Positions 26,101-35,431 are shown, counted from the first letter of the stretch. The stretch is DNA of 64,000 nucleotides from Marinobacter guineae (GCF_002744735.1 NZ_KZ319341.1:49848-113847), one strand, 5' to 3'. The notes: a model not told the origin generated them from the letters alone. Numbers and translations: made by a program.

Positions 26101-29100
26101 GCGGGAAACCGACCGGATGCGTGGTTCGTCGCTGCCCCTATCCTGTTGTTGTGGCTGGTGTCGCCCGTCGTCGGCTGGTGGATCAGCCGGCCGCTCGTCG
26201 CCCCCACTCCTGGCCTGAGCATTGAGCAACACGCTTTCCTGCGGACAGCGGCCCGCCGCACCTGGCGCTACTTCGCGGACTTCGTCGGCCCGGATGACAA
26301 CTGGTTGCCGCCCGATAACTTCCAGGCCTATCCGGCGCCGACCATTGCCTCGCGCACCTCGCCCACCAACATTGGCATGTCGCTGCTGGCCGACCTGGCC
26401 GCGGTTGATTTCGGTTATCTCACGGTTGGAGAGTGCCTGCAACGCGTCGGCAACACCCTTGCCGCGATGGAACAGCTGGAACGCTACCGCGGCCATTTTT
26501 TCAACTGGTACGACACCCGGACGCTGCAACCGCTCCACCCTCAATACGTCTCTTCGGTAGACAGCGGCAACCTGGTCGGCAGCCTGCTCACCCTGCAGGC
26601 GGGGCTGGCCGAGCTGAAAAGCCAGCCGGTGCTGTCGTCCAGCGCACTGCAAGGCCTGCAGGACACCGCGCAGGTATTGGCCGAACAGTTACCCGCCTCA
26701 CCGGCCCCCGAACTGACGGACAATATCCGCGTGCTGCAGGACACCCTGCGGGCCCTCACTCTGGAAGGTCCACCGAAGACGCTGGCAGACGCCGTCAGCG
26801 CGTTGGAACAGATCCGCCACATCGGCGAACCGCTGTTTGCCTGGCTGCCGGCGGATGTCGACACCGGAGGCGAACTGGTTTATTGGGTGCGGGCATTCGA
26901 GCAGCAGTTGCGTGCGATTCACGAGGAACTTGAAGTTCTGGTCCCCGCGAGTTGGCAAGGCAGTGAGCTCCCGACCCGGATCGAGTTGGCCGGCACACAC
27001 GCCAGCTCTAATGAAATAGGCGCGCAGACACAGCTCGACCTCATCGACGATCTGATGGAGCGTTGCCGCGTTCTGGCGGAGATGGATTTCGAGTTCCTCT
27101 ACGATGCCGGGTGTAGCCTGCTGACCATCGGCTACGACGTCAGTGAACGGCGCCGCGATCCTGCCTGCTACGACCTGCTGGCATCGGAAGCCCGGCTGGC
27201 CAGTTTCCTGCTTATCGCGCAGGGGCAGGTGCCCCAGAAGCACTGGTTTGCGCTCGGCCGCCTGCTGACCAGTCATGGCGGCGACGTCAGCCTGATTTCC
27301 TGGAGCGGCTCAATGTTCGAATATCTTATGCCGCAGCTGATTATGCCCAGCTACGCGAATACCCTGCTGGATCAGACGTGTAAGGCCGCCGTGTCACGCC
27401 AGATCGAGTACGGCCGGCAACGTGCCGTGCCCTGGGGCATTTCCGAATCCTGCTACAACGTCACTGACTTCGACCAGGTCTACCAGTATCGGGCATTCGG
27501 CGTGCCTGGCCTCGGCTTCAAGCGCGGGCTGGGCGACGACCTGGTGATCGCGCCCTACGCCAGCGCGCTGGCACTGACGGTGCTGCCGCAGGAAGCCTGC
27601 CGCAATCTGCAGGCATTGGCCGATGAGGGATTTCTCAGCGCTTACGGTTTTTACGAGGCCATCGACTACACGCCCACGCGTGTGCCTCGGGGCAAATTGC
27701 ACGCCATCGTCCAGACCTTCATGGCGCACCACCAGGGCATGAGCCTCCTGGCCTTTGCGCATGTATTGTTCGACCAGCCGATGCAGCGCCGCTTCATGGC
27801 CGACCCGCTCGCGCGGGCGACCGAGTTGCTGCTACAGGAACGGGTTCCGAAAAAGAGTGACACCCTGCACCCGCACGCAGCCGAAGTCAGCGCTGCCGCC
27901 CGCCCCCCCACCGCAGAGGTCGGCACCATCATGCGCGTGTTTACCGATCCCGGCACGCGCCTTCCCGAAGTTCACCTGCTGTCGAACGGCCGCTATCACG
28001 TCATGGCAACCCATGCCGGCGGCAGCACCAGCCGGTGGCGCGATCTCGCCGTCACCCGCTGGCGCGAGGACGCCACCTCCGATGGCTGGGGCACCTTCAT
28101 TTACCTGCGCGACCGCGACAACGGAAAGTACTGGTCGACGGCGCACCAGCCAACCCTGCGCCCGGCCGACTACTACGAAGCGATTTTCGTGCAGGCGCGC
28201 GCAGAATACCGTCGGCGCGACCACGCCATAGAAGCGCATACCGAGATCAGTGTATCCCCGGAAGATGACGTCGAGATCCGTCGCGTCACGCTCACCAACC
28301 AGTCGTCGCGCACCCGCCACATTGAAGTGACAAGCTACGCGGAAGTGGTGCTGGCGCCGCTGAACGCCGATCTGGCCCATCGCTCGTTCAGCAATCTGTT
28401 CGTACAGACGGAAATCCTGCCCGGGCAGCGGGCAATCCTCTGCACCCGACGACCCCGTACGCCGGGCGAGCAAGTACCCTGGATGTTTCACCTGCTGGCC
28501 GCCCCGGGCTCGAGGGCCGACGAGCCATCCTATGAGACCGACCGAGCCCAGTTCATCGGGCGCGGACGCACAGCGGCCAATCCGGTGGTGCTGGACAGCA
28601 GAGGCCGCCCGCCGACCTTGTCGAACACCCAGGGGGCGGTGCTCGACCCCATCGTGGCGATCCGCAACACTCTGACCTTGTCACCCGATGAATCAGAGAG
28701 CGTGCAGATCATTTCCGGGATGGCGGACACGCGCGAGGCCGCACTGACACTGATCGAGAAGTACTGCGACCGCCACTTTGTCGAGCGCGCGTTCGAGATG
28801 GCCTGGTTCCAGAGCCAGGAGGTTTTGCGCCACCTCAACGCGACCGAAGCCGATGCCCAGGTTTTTGGCCGCCTGGCCAGCTCTGTCATTTACGGCAATG
28901 GCCTGCGTCGTGCAGCGCCCAGCGTCATCTCGCGTAACCAGCTGGGGCAGTCCGGATTATGGCGCTTTGCCATCTCGGGGGATCTGCCCATAGTGCTGCT
29001 CCTCATCGGCGACCTCAACCGCATCGATCTGGTGAAGCAGGTGGTGCAGGCGCACGCCTATTGGCGCATGAAGGGACTGGCCGCCGACCTGGTGATTGTC

Positions 29101-31800
29101 AACGAGGGTTTCTCCGGCTATCGGGCGGAGCTGCAGGACAGGATTATGGGGCTGATCAATGCGGGACCCGAAGCCCAGGTGATCGACAAACCGGGCGGGG
29201 TCTTCGTGCGGCGGGCCGAAGAGCTTTCCGAGGACGAACGCGTGCTGCTCAAGACAGTTTCCCGCATCGTTTTCAGCGACAGCGCTGAAACCCTGATTGA
29301 GCAGGTAGATCGGCGCGTTTCGCCAGAACGGACATCCGACTTGCTGGAGCCTTCGCAGCAGAGGGGCGCCGAACCGGTTTATCCGCTGGCGCCGCGCGAA
29401 CGCATTTTCAGCAATGGCCTGGGCGGCTTCACGCCCGACGGTCACGAATACGTCGTCACCCTCGAACCCGGACAGACCACGCCGGCGCCCTGGGCCAACG
29501 TGATCGCCAGCCCGCACATCGGTACCGTCGTCAGCGAAAGTGGCAGCGCCTATACCTGGGTAGGAAACGCGCACGAATTCCGCCTCACTCCCTGGCACAA
29601 CGACCCGCTCTCCGACACCAGCGGCGAAGCGCTCTACATCCGCGACGAAGAAACCGGCGCGTTCTGGTCACCGACGCCGCTTCCTGCCCGCGGTCGCTCC
29701 GGCTATGTGTGCAGGCACGGCTTCGGTTACAGCGTGTTCGAGCACTTTGAGGCCGACATCGCCTCGGAGCTGTATACCTACGTCGCCATGGATGCACCGG
29801 TCAAGTTCCTGGTGGTCAAGCTGCGCAACCAGTCGAAGCGTGCGCGCAGCCTGTCGCTCACCGGTTACTGGGAGCTGGTGCTCGGCGAGTTGCGACACTC
29901 CAACCTGATGCATATAGTCACCGAAATCGACCTGCACACTGGTGCGCTGTTCGCCCGCAATGCCTACGGTCGCGAATGTGCCAACCGGGTGGTGTTCGCG
30001 CAGACCAGTGAACGCGAGCGGTCGGTGAGCGGAAACCGCACCGAGTTCATCGGCCGCAACGGCGCGCTCGCCAGTCCGGCGGCGATGCGCCGGAAGCGTC
30101 TGTCGGGCGGGACCGGGGCCGGCCTCGATCCGTGCGCCGCGATCCAGACCCGGATCGAACTCGACGCCGGCCAGGAACGCGAGATCGTGTTCGCCTTCGG
30201 GGCGGCTAGCGACGCCAACGAGGCGAGGCATTTGATCCAGCAATTCGGTGGACAGGCGGGCGCGCGACACGCGCTGGAGGCGGTATGGGAGCACTGGAAC
30301 CATACCCTGGGCGCAGTCAACGTCGACACACCGGATGTGGCGCTGAACGTGCTGGCCAACGGCTGGCTGGTTTACCAGACTCTTTCGTGCAGGCTATGGG
30401 GGCGCAGCGGCTACTACCAGTCCGGCGGCGCCTACGGTTTCCGCGACCAGCTGCAGGACACCATGGCGCTGATCCACGCGACGCCATGGCTTTCCCGTGA
30501 GCAGTTGATCCGGCACGCCGGTCGCCAATTCCTCAAGGGCGACGTGCAGCACTGGTGGCACCCACCCAACGGACAGGGCGTGCGCACCCATTTTGCCGAC
30601 GACTATCTCTGGCTGCCGTATGCCACCTGCCGCTATGTGCGGGCGACCGGCGATACCGGCGTGCTTGACGAGCCAATCCATTTCCTGGAAGGACGGGAAT
30701 TATATGCGGAGGAAGAGGCCTACTACGACCAGCCGCAACGCTCGCCCGAAGCGGCCAGCCTGTACGAGCATTGCGTGCGCGCTCTCAAGTATGGCCTGCG
30801 ATTCGGCGACCATCATTTGCCGCTGATGGGCTGCGGCGACTGGAACGACGGCATGAATCTCGTCGGCAAGGACGGCCGTGGCGAGAGTGTGTGGCTGGCC
30901 TGGTTCCTGGTCGAAAATCTCGAGCTGTTTGCCGGTCTGGCCCTTGACCGCGATGATCAGACCTTTGCCGAGTTATGCGGTGCCCAGGCAGCACAACTGC
31001 GAAGCAATATTGAGGCTCAGGCCTGGGATGGCGACTGGTATCGGCGCGCCTGGTTCGACGACGGCACGCCGCTGGGTTCGGCCAGTAACGACGAATGCCA
31101 GATCGATTCGATCAGCCAGAGCTGGGCGGTGATCTCGAAAGGCGGTGACACACTGCGGGCCCGCCAGGCGATGATGGCGGTGGACCAGCGCCTGGTAAGG
31201 CGCGACAAGCAGATCATTCAGCTGCTCGACCCTCCCTTTGACAAATCAGATCTGGAGCCCGGCTACATCAAGGGTTATATCCCAGGCGTGCGCGAGAACG
31301 GCGGTCAGTACACCCATGCCGCGATCTGGACCACGATGGCATTTGCCATGCTGGGCGACACCGAACGGGCGTGGGAATTTTTTGCCATGCTCAACCCTGT
31401 AAACCACGGCAGCACGGCTGAGTCCATCGAACGTTACAAGGTTGAGCCCTATGTCATGTGCGCGGACATCTATGGTGTGTCGCCGCACATCGGTCGCGGC
31501 GGCTGGACCTGGTACACCGGAGCTGCAGGCTGGATGTACCGGCTGACGGTGGAAACCCTGCTGGGACTGCGACTGGAGGTGGACCATCTGCGTATTGCGC
31601 CCTGTGTCCCGGCCGACTGGGAAGGCTACAAAATTCACTACCGGTTTGGTAACACCGTCTACCACATCAGTGTCAGGCGCACTGGCGAAGCATCAGGGCA
31701 GGTAACCCGCATAACAGTAGACGGTACCGAGCAGCCCGACACGCGCATTCCTTTGATCGATGACCGCCAGGAGCACTTCGTTGATGTGGACCTGGGCTAA
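23191..31800 (+). CDS. ndvB: Cyclic beta-1,2-glucan synthase (NdvB/ChvB-type), probable ATT start
   Basis: About 2,869 residues, the usual size for this giant inner-membrane enzyme. In order: an N-terminal helical region; membrane helices near 410-470; the GT84 transferase with LDTDTQLPRDAARSL (DxD, about 630), SHDLLESGYARSALVTDVDL and RRHRWIRGDWQ (about 775); more membrane helices (830-1010); a glycoamylase-like domain (PWGISESCYN, YGFYEAIDYT, FMAHHQGMSL, about 1410-1515); and a C-terminal GH94 phosphorylase-type part with GCGDWNDGMNLVGKDGRG (about 2548), which sets chain length. It makes periplasmic cyclic glucans from UDP-glucose, used in osmoadaptation. ATT 23191 has an ideal ribosome-binding site; TTG 23254 is the fallback and would remove 21 residues that look conserved. 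Confidence 0.92.
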   Translation: MKAFRFSAHAGNGLGYDQDTELLRAELFSIEQLKRHGAILAGQHEIDPHPGADRLLPRLADNARVLLAAYDVVTAAATAGQRILATEAWLLDNFYLIEQQIGLARRHLPRGYSRQLPRLADGQSPGFPRIYDLALELISHMDGRVDCDNVTQFIAAYQTVEPLKLGELWAFPIMLQLALLENLRRVSVRIAQRREERDAAIRWADRMLAAAESDPKQLIQLLAEFAHADVPLTAPFVEEFYDRLQAQGSVMAFVQTWVEQKLLEQGTTATKLSEAAGQTAAANQISIANSIGSLRFIGAMDWKHYVESLSVVENILREDPSGTHARQDFATRDRYRHVIEDVAGGSSCGEIAVAREAIVLAQAAAAHQGRHDRSAHVGYYLIDQGRPHLERSVGCRPSFKTRVKRAGRHIHLPLYLGPILLLTLVTTAAVLTTFDGFAPQDWRYWFFAITGMIGASALAIALVNLAVTLFVPPRALPRLDFSEGIPADHRSMVVIPTLLGSQQEIDNILEALEIRYLGNRDRNLYFALLTDFPDAPEQTLPEDSALLSYARAGIETLNETYRDDHPCVFYLFHRPRLWNPIERVWMGYERKRGKLEQFNARLRGEARTAFSDIVGDQSILGSIQFVITLDTDTQLPRDAARSLVGNLAHPLNRPVYDPARGRIVEGYAILQPRASISLTSASQSRFAKLFAGDSGLDPYTREVSDVYQDVFGEGSFIGKGIYDVDAFRQAVDGRFPENLILSHDLLESGYARSALVTDVDLIEEQPASVAIESSRRHRWIRGDWQLAGWLLPRVPGPPDESGGKSKRQANPLSALSLWKIFDNLRRSLVAPALLALLVGGWFVGPGPVWLWSLLVVAVLLLPTLLAVLIELIRKPEECNWLVHLSLTGNSAGRPLALALLNLIFLPYDTQIVLGAILRSGARMLFTRRGLLLWQLPGYARRNACRSLADFLREMWIAPVLAVGLGVALVMAGNRPDAWFVAAPILLLWLVSPVVGWWISRPLVAPTPGLSIEQHAFLRTAARRTWRYFADFVGPDDNWLPPDNFQAYPAPTIASRTSPTNIGMSLLADLAAVDFGYLTVGECLQRVGNTLAAMEQLERYRGHFFNWYDTRTLQPLHPQYVSSVDSGNLVGSLLTLQAGLAELKSQPVLSSSALQGLQDTAQVLAEQLPASPAPELTDNIRVLQDTLRALTLEGPPKTLADAVSALEQIRHIGEPLFAWLPADVDTGGELVYWVRAFEQQLRAIHEELEVLVPASWQGSELPTRIELAGTHASSNEIGAQTQLDLIDDLMERCRVLAEMDFEFLYDAGCSLLTIGYDVSERRRDPACYDLLASEARLASFLLIAQGQVPQKHWFALGRLLTSHGGDVSLISWSGSMFEYLMPQLIMPSYANTLLDQTCKAAVSRQIEYGRQRAVPWGISESCYNVTDFDQVYQYRAFGVPGLGFKRGLGDDLVIAPYASALALTVLPQEACRNLQALADEGFLSAYGFYEAIDYTPTRVPRGKLHAIVQTFMAHHQGMSLLAFAHVLFDQPMQRRFMADPLARATELLLQERVPKKSDTLHPHAAEVSAAARPPTAEVGTIMRVFTDPGTRLPEVHLLSNGRYHVMATHAGGSTSRWRDLAVTRWREDATSDGWGTFIYLRDRDNGKYWSTAHQPTLRPADYYEAIFVQARAEYRRRDHAIEAHTEISVSPEDDVEIRRVTLTNQSSRTRHIEVTSYAEVVLAPLNADLAHRSFSNLFVQTEILPGQRAILCTRRPRTPGEQVPWMFHLLAAPGSRADEPSYETDRAQFIGRGRTAANPVVLDSRGRPPTLSNTQGAVLDPIVAIRNTLTLSPDESESVQIISGMADTREAALTLIEKYCDRHFVERAFEMAWFQSQEVLRHLNATEADAQVFGRLASSVIYGNGLRRAAPSVISRNQLGQSGLWRFAISGDLPIVLLLIGDLNRIDLVKQVVQAHAYWRMKGLAADLVIVNEGFSGYRAELQDRIMGLINAGPEAQVIDKPGGVFVRRAEELSEDERVLLKTVSRIVFSDSAETLIEQVDRRVSPERTSDLLEPSQQRGAEPVYPLAPRERIFSNGLGGFTPDGHEYVVTLEPGQTTPAPWANVIASPHIGTVVSESGSAYTWVGNAHEFRLTPWHNDPLSDTSGEALYIRDEETGAFWSPTPLPARGRSGYVCRHGFGYSVFEHFEADIASELYTYVAMDAPVKFLVVKLRNQSKRARSLSLTGYWELVLGELRHSNLMHIVTEIDLHTGALFARNAYGRECANRVVFAQTSERERSVSGNRTEFIGRNGALASPAAMRRKRLSGGTGAGLDPCAAIQTRIELDAGQEREIVFAFGAASDANEARHLIQQFGGQAGARHALEAVWEHWNHTLGAVNVDTPDVALNVLANGWLVYQTLSCRLWGRSGYYQSGGAYGFRDQLQDTMALIHATPWLSREQLIRHAGRQFLKGDVQHWWHPPNGQGVRTHFADDYLWLPYATCRYVRATGDTGVLDEPIHFLEGRELYAEEEAYYDQPQRSPEAASLYEHCVRALKYGLRFGDHHLPLMGCGDWNDGMNLVGKDGRGESVWLAWFLVENLELFAGLALDRDDQTFAELCGAQAAQLRSNIEAQAWDGDWYRRAWFDDGTPLGSASNDECQIDSISQSWAVISKGGDTLRARQAMMAVDQRLVRRDKQIIQLLDPPFDKSDLEPGYIKGYIPGVRENGGQYTHAAIWTTMAFAMLGDTERAWEFFAMLNPVNHGSTAESIERYKVEPYVMCADIYGVSPHIGRGGWTWYTGAAGWMYRLTVETLLGLRLEVDHLRIAPCVPADWEGYKIHYRFGNTVYHISVRRTGEASGQVTRITVDGTEQPDTRIPLIDDRQEHFVDVDLG

Positions 31801-31832
31801 GAACGTCGTGCCGTGCCAAGCTGGAGCCGGTG

Positions 31833-32900
31833 TCAGTGAGTATCCGTTTGCTGCTTACCATCCTCGATTTTCTCATCTACCTGATCGCCCTCCGCCGGGG
31901 TCGTATCCGGTTCCTCCTGCGCGGCTTCTGCTCCGGACTCCAGGCTTAGTTCGATGAAAATGGGGAAATGATCCGATCCCCAGGCGGGCCCTTTTTCCAT
32001 GCGCACGAGCTTGAAGTGATCCGAGTGGAAGACGTGGTCAAGCGGCCAGCGCAGGAGCGGGTTCTTGGCGTTATAGCTATTGTACATTCCCCGTCCGACA
32101 CGTGGGTCGAGCAGGCCACTGGTTTTCTGAAACAGATTCGTGGTCTGGGACCATGCTACGTCGTTGAAGTCCCCGGCAATAATAGTTGGCTTATCGCGCT
32201 TCTCCACCTCCCGGCCCACGATCAGCACTTCCGCGTCGCGCTCTGTCGTCTCTGTCGCATATTTCGGGTTGGGTGGATCAGGGTGAACAAAATGCATGAA
32301 AACACGGTCACCGGACGGCAACTGAACCTGCATGTGCATCGACGGGATGCTGTCTTTGAGAATAAACCGGATCTCGGGGTCGATCAGCTTGAGTCGACTG
32401 TACACGAGCATGCCATAGGTGTTGTCGAGCGGGTTTTTGAGCGTGTGCGGGTACTTCTCTTCCAATGTCCGGAGTGCTTGTTCCCACCACTGGTCTGTCT
32501 CAACGGTCAGGATCATGTCCGGATCATATTTGCGCACGATAGCCAGAAAAGCCTCTGCCTCCCGGTTGTCCATCAGCACATTTGCAACAAGCAGGCTGAG
32601 CCTGGCATCGTCAGAGCGCGATTCAGCCGCCAGTACCTGCTTGGGCATCAGTACCGTATACGGGAACATTTTTACGAGCTGATATCCCAAGGCCAGCACT
32701 AATAACCCCAGAACAACGGATTCGTAAATTCGATACGGATCCCAGAAATAGAGATAGAGGGCAAGAAGCACAATGCCTGCAACGGTAATCTGCCCTCTTG
32801 GAAAATCAAAAATGCGAATCCACCATTGGTTGAAACGCAGTAGCGGAAGAGCCGTGGCAATCACCACCAGCAGGCCCATCATAATCAGAACTACTTTCAT
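31833..32900 (-). CDS. Membrane-anchored endonuclease/exonuclease/phosphatase (EEP) family protein
   Basis: Protein of 355 residues with three membrane helices in the first 85 (VLIMMGLLVVIATALPLL, ITVAGIVLLALYLYFW, SVVLGLLVLALGYQLV). The catalytic domain has LLVANVLMDNRE (in place of the usual N in SWN), VETDQWWEQAL, IIAGDFNDVAWS and WGSDHFPIFIELSL, the metal-binding and catalytic D/N/H positions of the EEP fold. The domain lies on the periplasmic side if the N-terminus is inside. Substrate is unknown; relatives include DNases, phosphodiesterases and sphingomyelinases. The tail is acidic and disordered. It is 21 bases after the small lipoprotein gene. Confidence 0.85.
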   Translation of the reverse strand: MKVVLIMMGLLVVIATALPLLRFNQWWIRIFDFPRGQITVAGIVLLALYLYFWDPYRIYESVVLGLLVLALGYQLVKMFPYTVLMPKQVLAAESRSDDARLSLLVANVLMDNREAEAFLAIVRKYDPDMILTVETDQWWEQALRTLEEKYPHTLKNPLDNTYGMLVYSRLKLIDPEIRFILKDSIPSMHMQVQLPSGDRVFMHFVHPDPPNPKYATETTERDAEVLIVGREVEKRDKPTIIAGDFNDVAWSQTTNLFQKTSGLLDPRVGRGMYNSYNAKNPLLRWPLDHVFHSDHFKLVRMEKGPAWGSDHFPIFIELSLESGAEAAQEEPDTTPAEGDQVDEKIEDGKQQTDTH

Positions 32901-32921
32901 CGGATGTGAACAGGCGCCGAA

Positions 32922-33086
32922 TCAGTCGCCGTCGGTGGCATCTTCGACAGCCTCGCCCGCGTCCTCGACTTTGTCGTCAATTTCCTCACCAGCCTCCTCG
33001 ACAGGACCTTGCTGATCGCAAGCTGACAACGAGATCGTCAGGGCGCTCACAAATAGGGCGGCTGCAATGGATCTACTGAGTTTCAT
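32922..33086 (-). CDS. Small acidic lipoprotein (54 aa)
   Basis: The ATG at 33086 gives MKLSRSIAAALFVSALTISLSAC, a lipoprotein signal with lipobox LSAC. A 30-residue mature part follows that is nearly all acidic repeats (EEAGEEIDDKVEDAGEAVED). GAGGG lies about nine bases before the start. Small lipoproteins with this amphipathic repeat are common near PRC-barrel and stress genes in gammaproteobacteria. The function is unknown. It probably forms one transcript with the EEP gene 21 bases downstream. Confidence 0.75.
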   Translation of the reverse strand: MKLSRSIAAALFVSALTISLSACDQQGPVEEAGEEIDDKVEDAGEAVEDATDGD

Positions 33087-33292
33087 GGCTCTTCCCTCAT
33101 TATTGCTAAAGTTGGTTTAAATAATGACAGCGCGTTGCGGAATGATCTGTGCGCCAGCGTACGCACCGCTCACGTTGGTGAGACCATTGTTGATGGAGCC
33201 GGCAGCGCCCGATTGGGCCGGCTCGATACGGAAACGGCAGAGGTTTTCGCCCCTGCCGTCCGTTCATTCCACCTGAGGTGGGATACTTAAAT

Positions 33293-33799
33293 TCAGTCCT
33301 GCGTTACATACTCCGGCGCAGACTGCAGCTCCTCACGGGTCACGTCGACCCGCAGGTCCTGCATATCAGAAGTACCTGATTGTGTTAACTCATCCCAGGC
33401 AATGGCTACATTTTTCTCACCCATGCCCAGGAATCCGCCAACGCTGACTACAACAGCCACCACCTGGCCGTTCTGGTCGATAATCAGATCTTCCACCGCA
33501 CCCACATCTTCATCACCAGCGGTTTTGATTTCAGCGCCGATCAGATTGCTCGCGTGCATACCATTAGCCGGTGCAGAGTCCATGTAGCCTTGGCCTTGCA
33601 TGCGGGACTTATCGCCCATTTCCTGGCCACTTTGCACGGACTTGGTGTTGGACTTCATCGCATCCTGGCCACCCTGAGTGCTCTGCTGTTCCCGATCAAC
33701 ATCCTTGCCGGCAGATTGTTCCGCAAGCACAGCGCCTGAACTTAACGCTATAGCCGGTGTGACCAATGCATAAAAGGCAATTGAATGTAATTTTTTCAT
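33293..33799 (-). CDS. Exported PRC-barrel domain protein
   Basis: Protein of 168 residues with a signal peptide (SIAFYALVTPAIALSSGAVLA), a Gln/Ser/Asp-rich linker (about 25-80), and a C-terminal PRC-barrel: ASNLIGAEIKTAGDEDVGAV, EDLIIDQNGQVVAVVVSVGG, LGMGEKNVAIAWDEL. Exported single PRC-barrels are frequent in stress clusters of marine gammaproteobacteria and alphaproteobacteria; their role is not settled. The ribosome-binding site AAGGAGAA lies before the start. A long perfect hairpin sits 100 bases upstream of the gene. Confidence 0.85.
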   Translation of the reverse strand: MKKLHSIAFYALVTPAIALSSGAVLAEQSAGKDVDREQQSTQGGQDAMKSNTKSVQSGQEMGDKSRMQGQGYMDSAPANGMHASNLIGAEIKTAGDEDVGAVEDLIIDQNGQVVAVVVSVGGFLGMGEKNVAIAWDELTQSGTSDMQDLRVDVTREELQSAPEYVTQD

Positions 33800-33899
33800 A
33801 TGATTCTCCTTCGAATCGGGTGTGTTAGTCAGACCAAACGTCCTGTCCTAACCGCTTCATCAAAGCTAACCTTCCCCGGCATCATTGCTGGAAAGGGTG

Positions 33900-33928
33900 C
33901 TGAATCGCCATGAAACATGGCGATTCAG
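33900..33928. other. Perfect 13-bp hairpin with 3-base loop
   Basis: The arm at 33900-33912 (CTGAATCGCCATG) is perfectly complementary to 33916-33928 around AAA. It lies in the 278-base gap between the divergent PRC-barrel and spermidine-synthase-like genes. No T-run flanks it on either strand. It could be an operator, a small-RNA stem or a cruciform. Confidence 0.5.
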
Positions 33929-34077
33929 GATGAGGGTCTAACCTACGCCAGGTGAGTTGGTCAGTCGGTTCGCTGACGCACTAAGCCAGGAGCAATAACA
34001 GATCGCTCCCGGCTTTCTTCTTCAAATCAGCCCAGTCAGGTTAAACTGCGAGCCCGTTCAGCTATCCGGAACCTTCA

Positions 34078-34752
34078 ATGGCCCGCTTCAACGAAATTGG
34101 CACTGCAATAATTCCCGGCAAGGGAACTCAGCTGCGCCTGCTGCAGCGTAATGATGAGTTCTCCATCAAGATTGCCGGCACGACCGGTGAGTTGATGAAC
34201 AGCCGGATACACGGCTCGGAAGATGCGCTTGCCACGCTGGCGTGCGAGCGCATTGCAGATCAACCCTCGCCCCGCGTTCTGATTGGTGGGCTGGGAATGG
34301 GGTTTACTCTTGCCGCAGCGTTAACAGCATTGGATAAAGATGCGAGGGTAACAGTGGCTGAACTGGTTCCCGAGGTTGAGGTGTGGAACCGGGGGCCGTT
34401 GGGCGCTGCGGCCGGGAACCCGTTGGCGGATCCCAGGGCCAGCGTTCATATTGGCGATGTTGCGGAATTGCTCAAAAGCAGCGATTGCGAATGGGATGCC
34501 ATTCTGCTGGATGTCGACAACGGCCCGGAAGGGCTGACCCGTAAGGAGAACAACTGGATCTATTCCCCGGCTGGCATTGCCGCCGCCCAGAAATCCCTGC
34601 GCCCTGAAGGCATCCTGGCGTACTGGTCCGCCGGCCCGGAGCACGCCTTTACCGAGAGACTGCGCCGCGCCGGGTTTTCCGTGGAGCCAGTTACGGTGCG
34701 GGCTCTGCGCCCTGGCAAGGGCGCCCGTCACGTCATCTGGCTAGCGTGGTAA
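34078..34752 (+). CDS. Spermidine-synthase-like protein (class I methyltransferase fold)
   Basis: Protein of 224 residues. It has the Rossmann motif VLIGGLGMGFTLAAAL, the acidic loop VTVAELVPEVEVWNRGPLG, and WDAILLDVDNGPEGL, followed by LRPEGILAYWSAG. This is the layout of the spermine/spermidine synthase superfamily. The protein lacks the usual N-terminal beta-domain of SpeE and is shorter than true spermidine synthases (about 290 aa). It may transfer an aminopropyl or methyl group to an unknown acceptor. Such genes are often annotated as spermidine synthase in Marinobacter and Pseudomonas. Confidence 0.75.
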   Translation: MARFNEIGTAIIPGKGTQLRLLQRNDEFSIKIAGTTGELMNSRIHGSEDALATLACERIADQPSPRVLIGGLGMGFTLAAALTALDKDARVTVAELVPEVEVWNRGPLGAAAGNPLADPRASVHIGDVAELLKSSDCEWDAILLDVDNGPEGLTRKENNWIYSPAGIAAAQKSLRPEGILAYWSAGPEHAFTERLRRAGFSVEPVTVRALRPGKGARHVIWLAW

Positions 34753-34852
34753 CCTTTGACAGCCCGTTGAAACCCTGTCCTGGCTCAACTCTCTTGTCTC
34801 GATCGTGTTATATACTTGGATCAAACCAGCAAGACCATCAGGGAGGTGCCTA

Positions 34853-35431
34853 ATGACCAAGCCAATGATCACCACTGCGGTACTGTTTTCGATTCTTTCC
34901 ATGCCAGCCATGGCTCAGCCGCCGGAACAGCCCACAGAAGAGCTGGTTGCCCAGGCACGCTCAATGGTAAAAGCCTTCGGTGGCTCACTGAAGCAGGCCC
35001 TTCAGGCCGCCATCAAAGAGGGTGGTCTCACCAACGGCATTGGCGTCTGCAATACCGTGGCTCCCGAAATTGCTGCCAACAACAGCGACGAAGAATGGAC
35101 CATCAGCAGGACCAGCCTGAAAGTCCGGAATCCGGAAAACGCCCCGACGGACTGGCAGGAGATTCAACTTCTGGCGATGGACAAGCAGCCGGTAAAGAAC
35201 GGCAAACCGGTGGAGGTCTGGCAGGTTTCCGAAGCTTCTGGCCAGCCCGCATTTCAGTATATGAGCGCGATCCCGACACAGAAGCTTTGCCTTGGCTGTC
35301 ATGGCAAGTCGATTGATCCGGCGGTGAAGGCCAGACTGGCCGAGCTATACCCTGAAGACAAGGCTACCGGATTTTCTGAAGGTGATCTGCGTGGTGCGTT
35401 CGTAGTGACCAGACAGACTTTAGCACCATAA
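34853..35431 (+). CDS. Periplasmic DUF3365 (Tll0287-like) haem-binding protein
   Basis: The ATG at 34853 follows GGGAGG by six bases; the frame back to 34805 is not needed. The 192 residues start with a signal peptide (ITTAVLFSILSMPAMAQ). The domain shows GIGVCNTVAPEIAANN, RTSLKVRNPENAPTDWQ, and the c-type haem motif CLGCHG, then GFSEGDLRGAFVV. These match the Tll0287-like family, periplasmic single-haem proteins thought to act in redox sensing or electron transfer. It converges with the chemoreceptor gene, which also carries a periplasmic CxxCH, with only eight bases between stops. Confidence 0.85.
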   Translation: MTKPMITTAVLFSILSMPAMAQPPEQPTEELVAQARSMVKAFGGSLKQALQAAIKEGGLTNGIGVCNTVAPEIAANNSDEEWTISRTSLKVRNPENAPTDWQEIQLLAMDKQPVKNGKPVEVWQVSEASGQPAFQYMSAIPTQKLCLGCHGKSIDPAVKARLAELYPEDKATGFSEGDLRGAFVVTRQTLAP

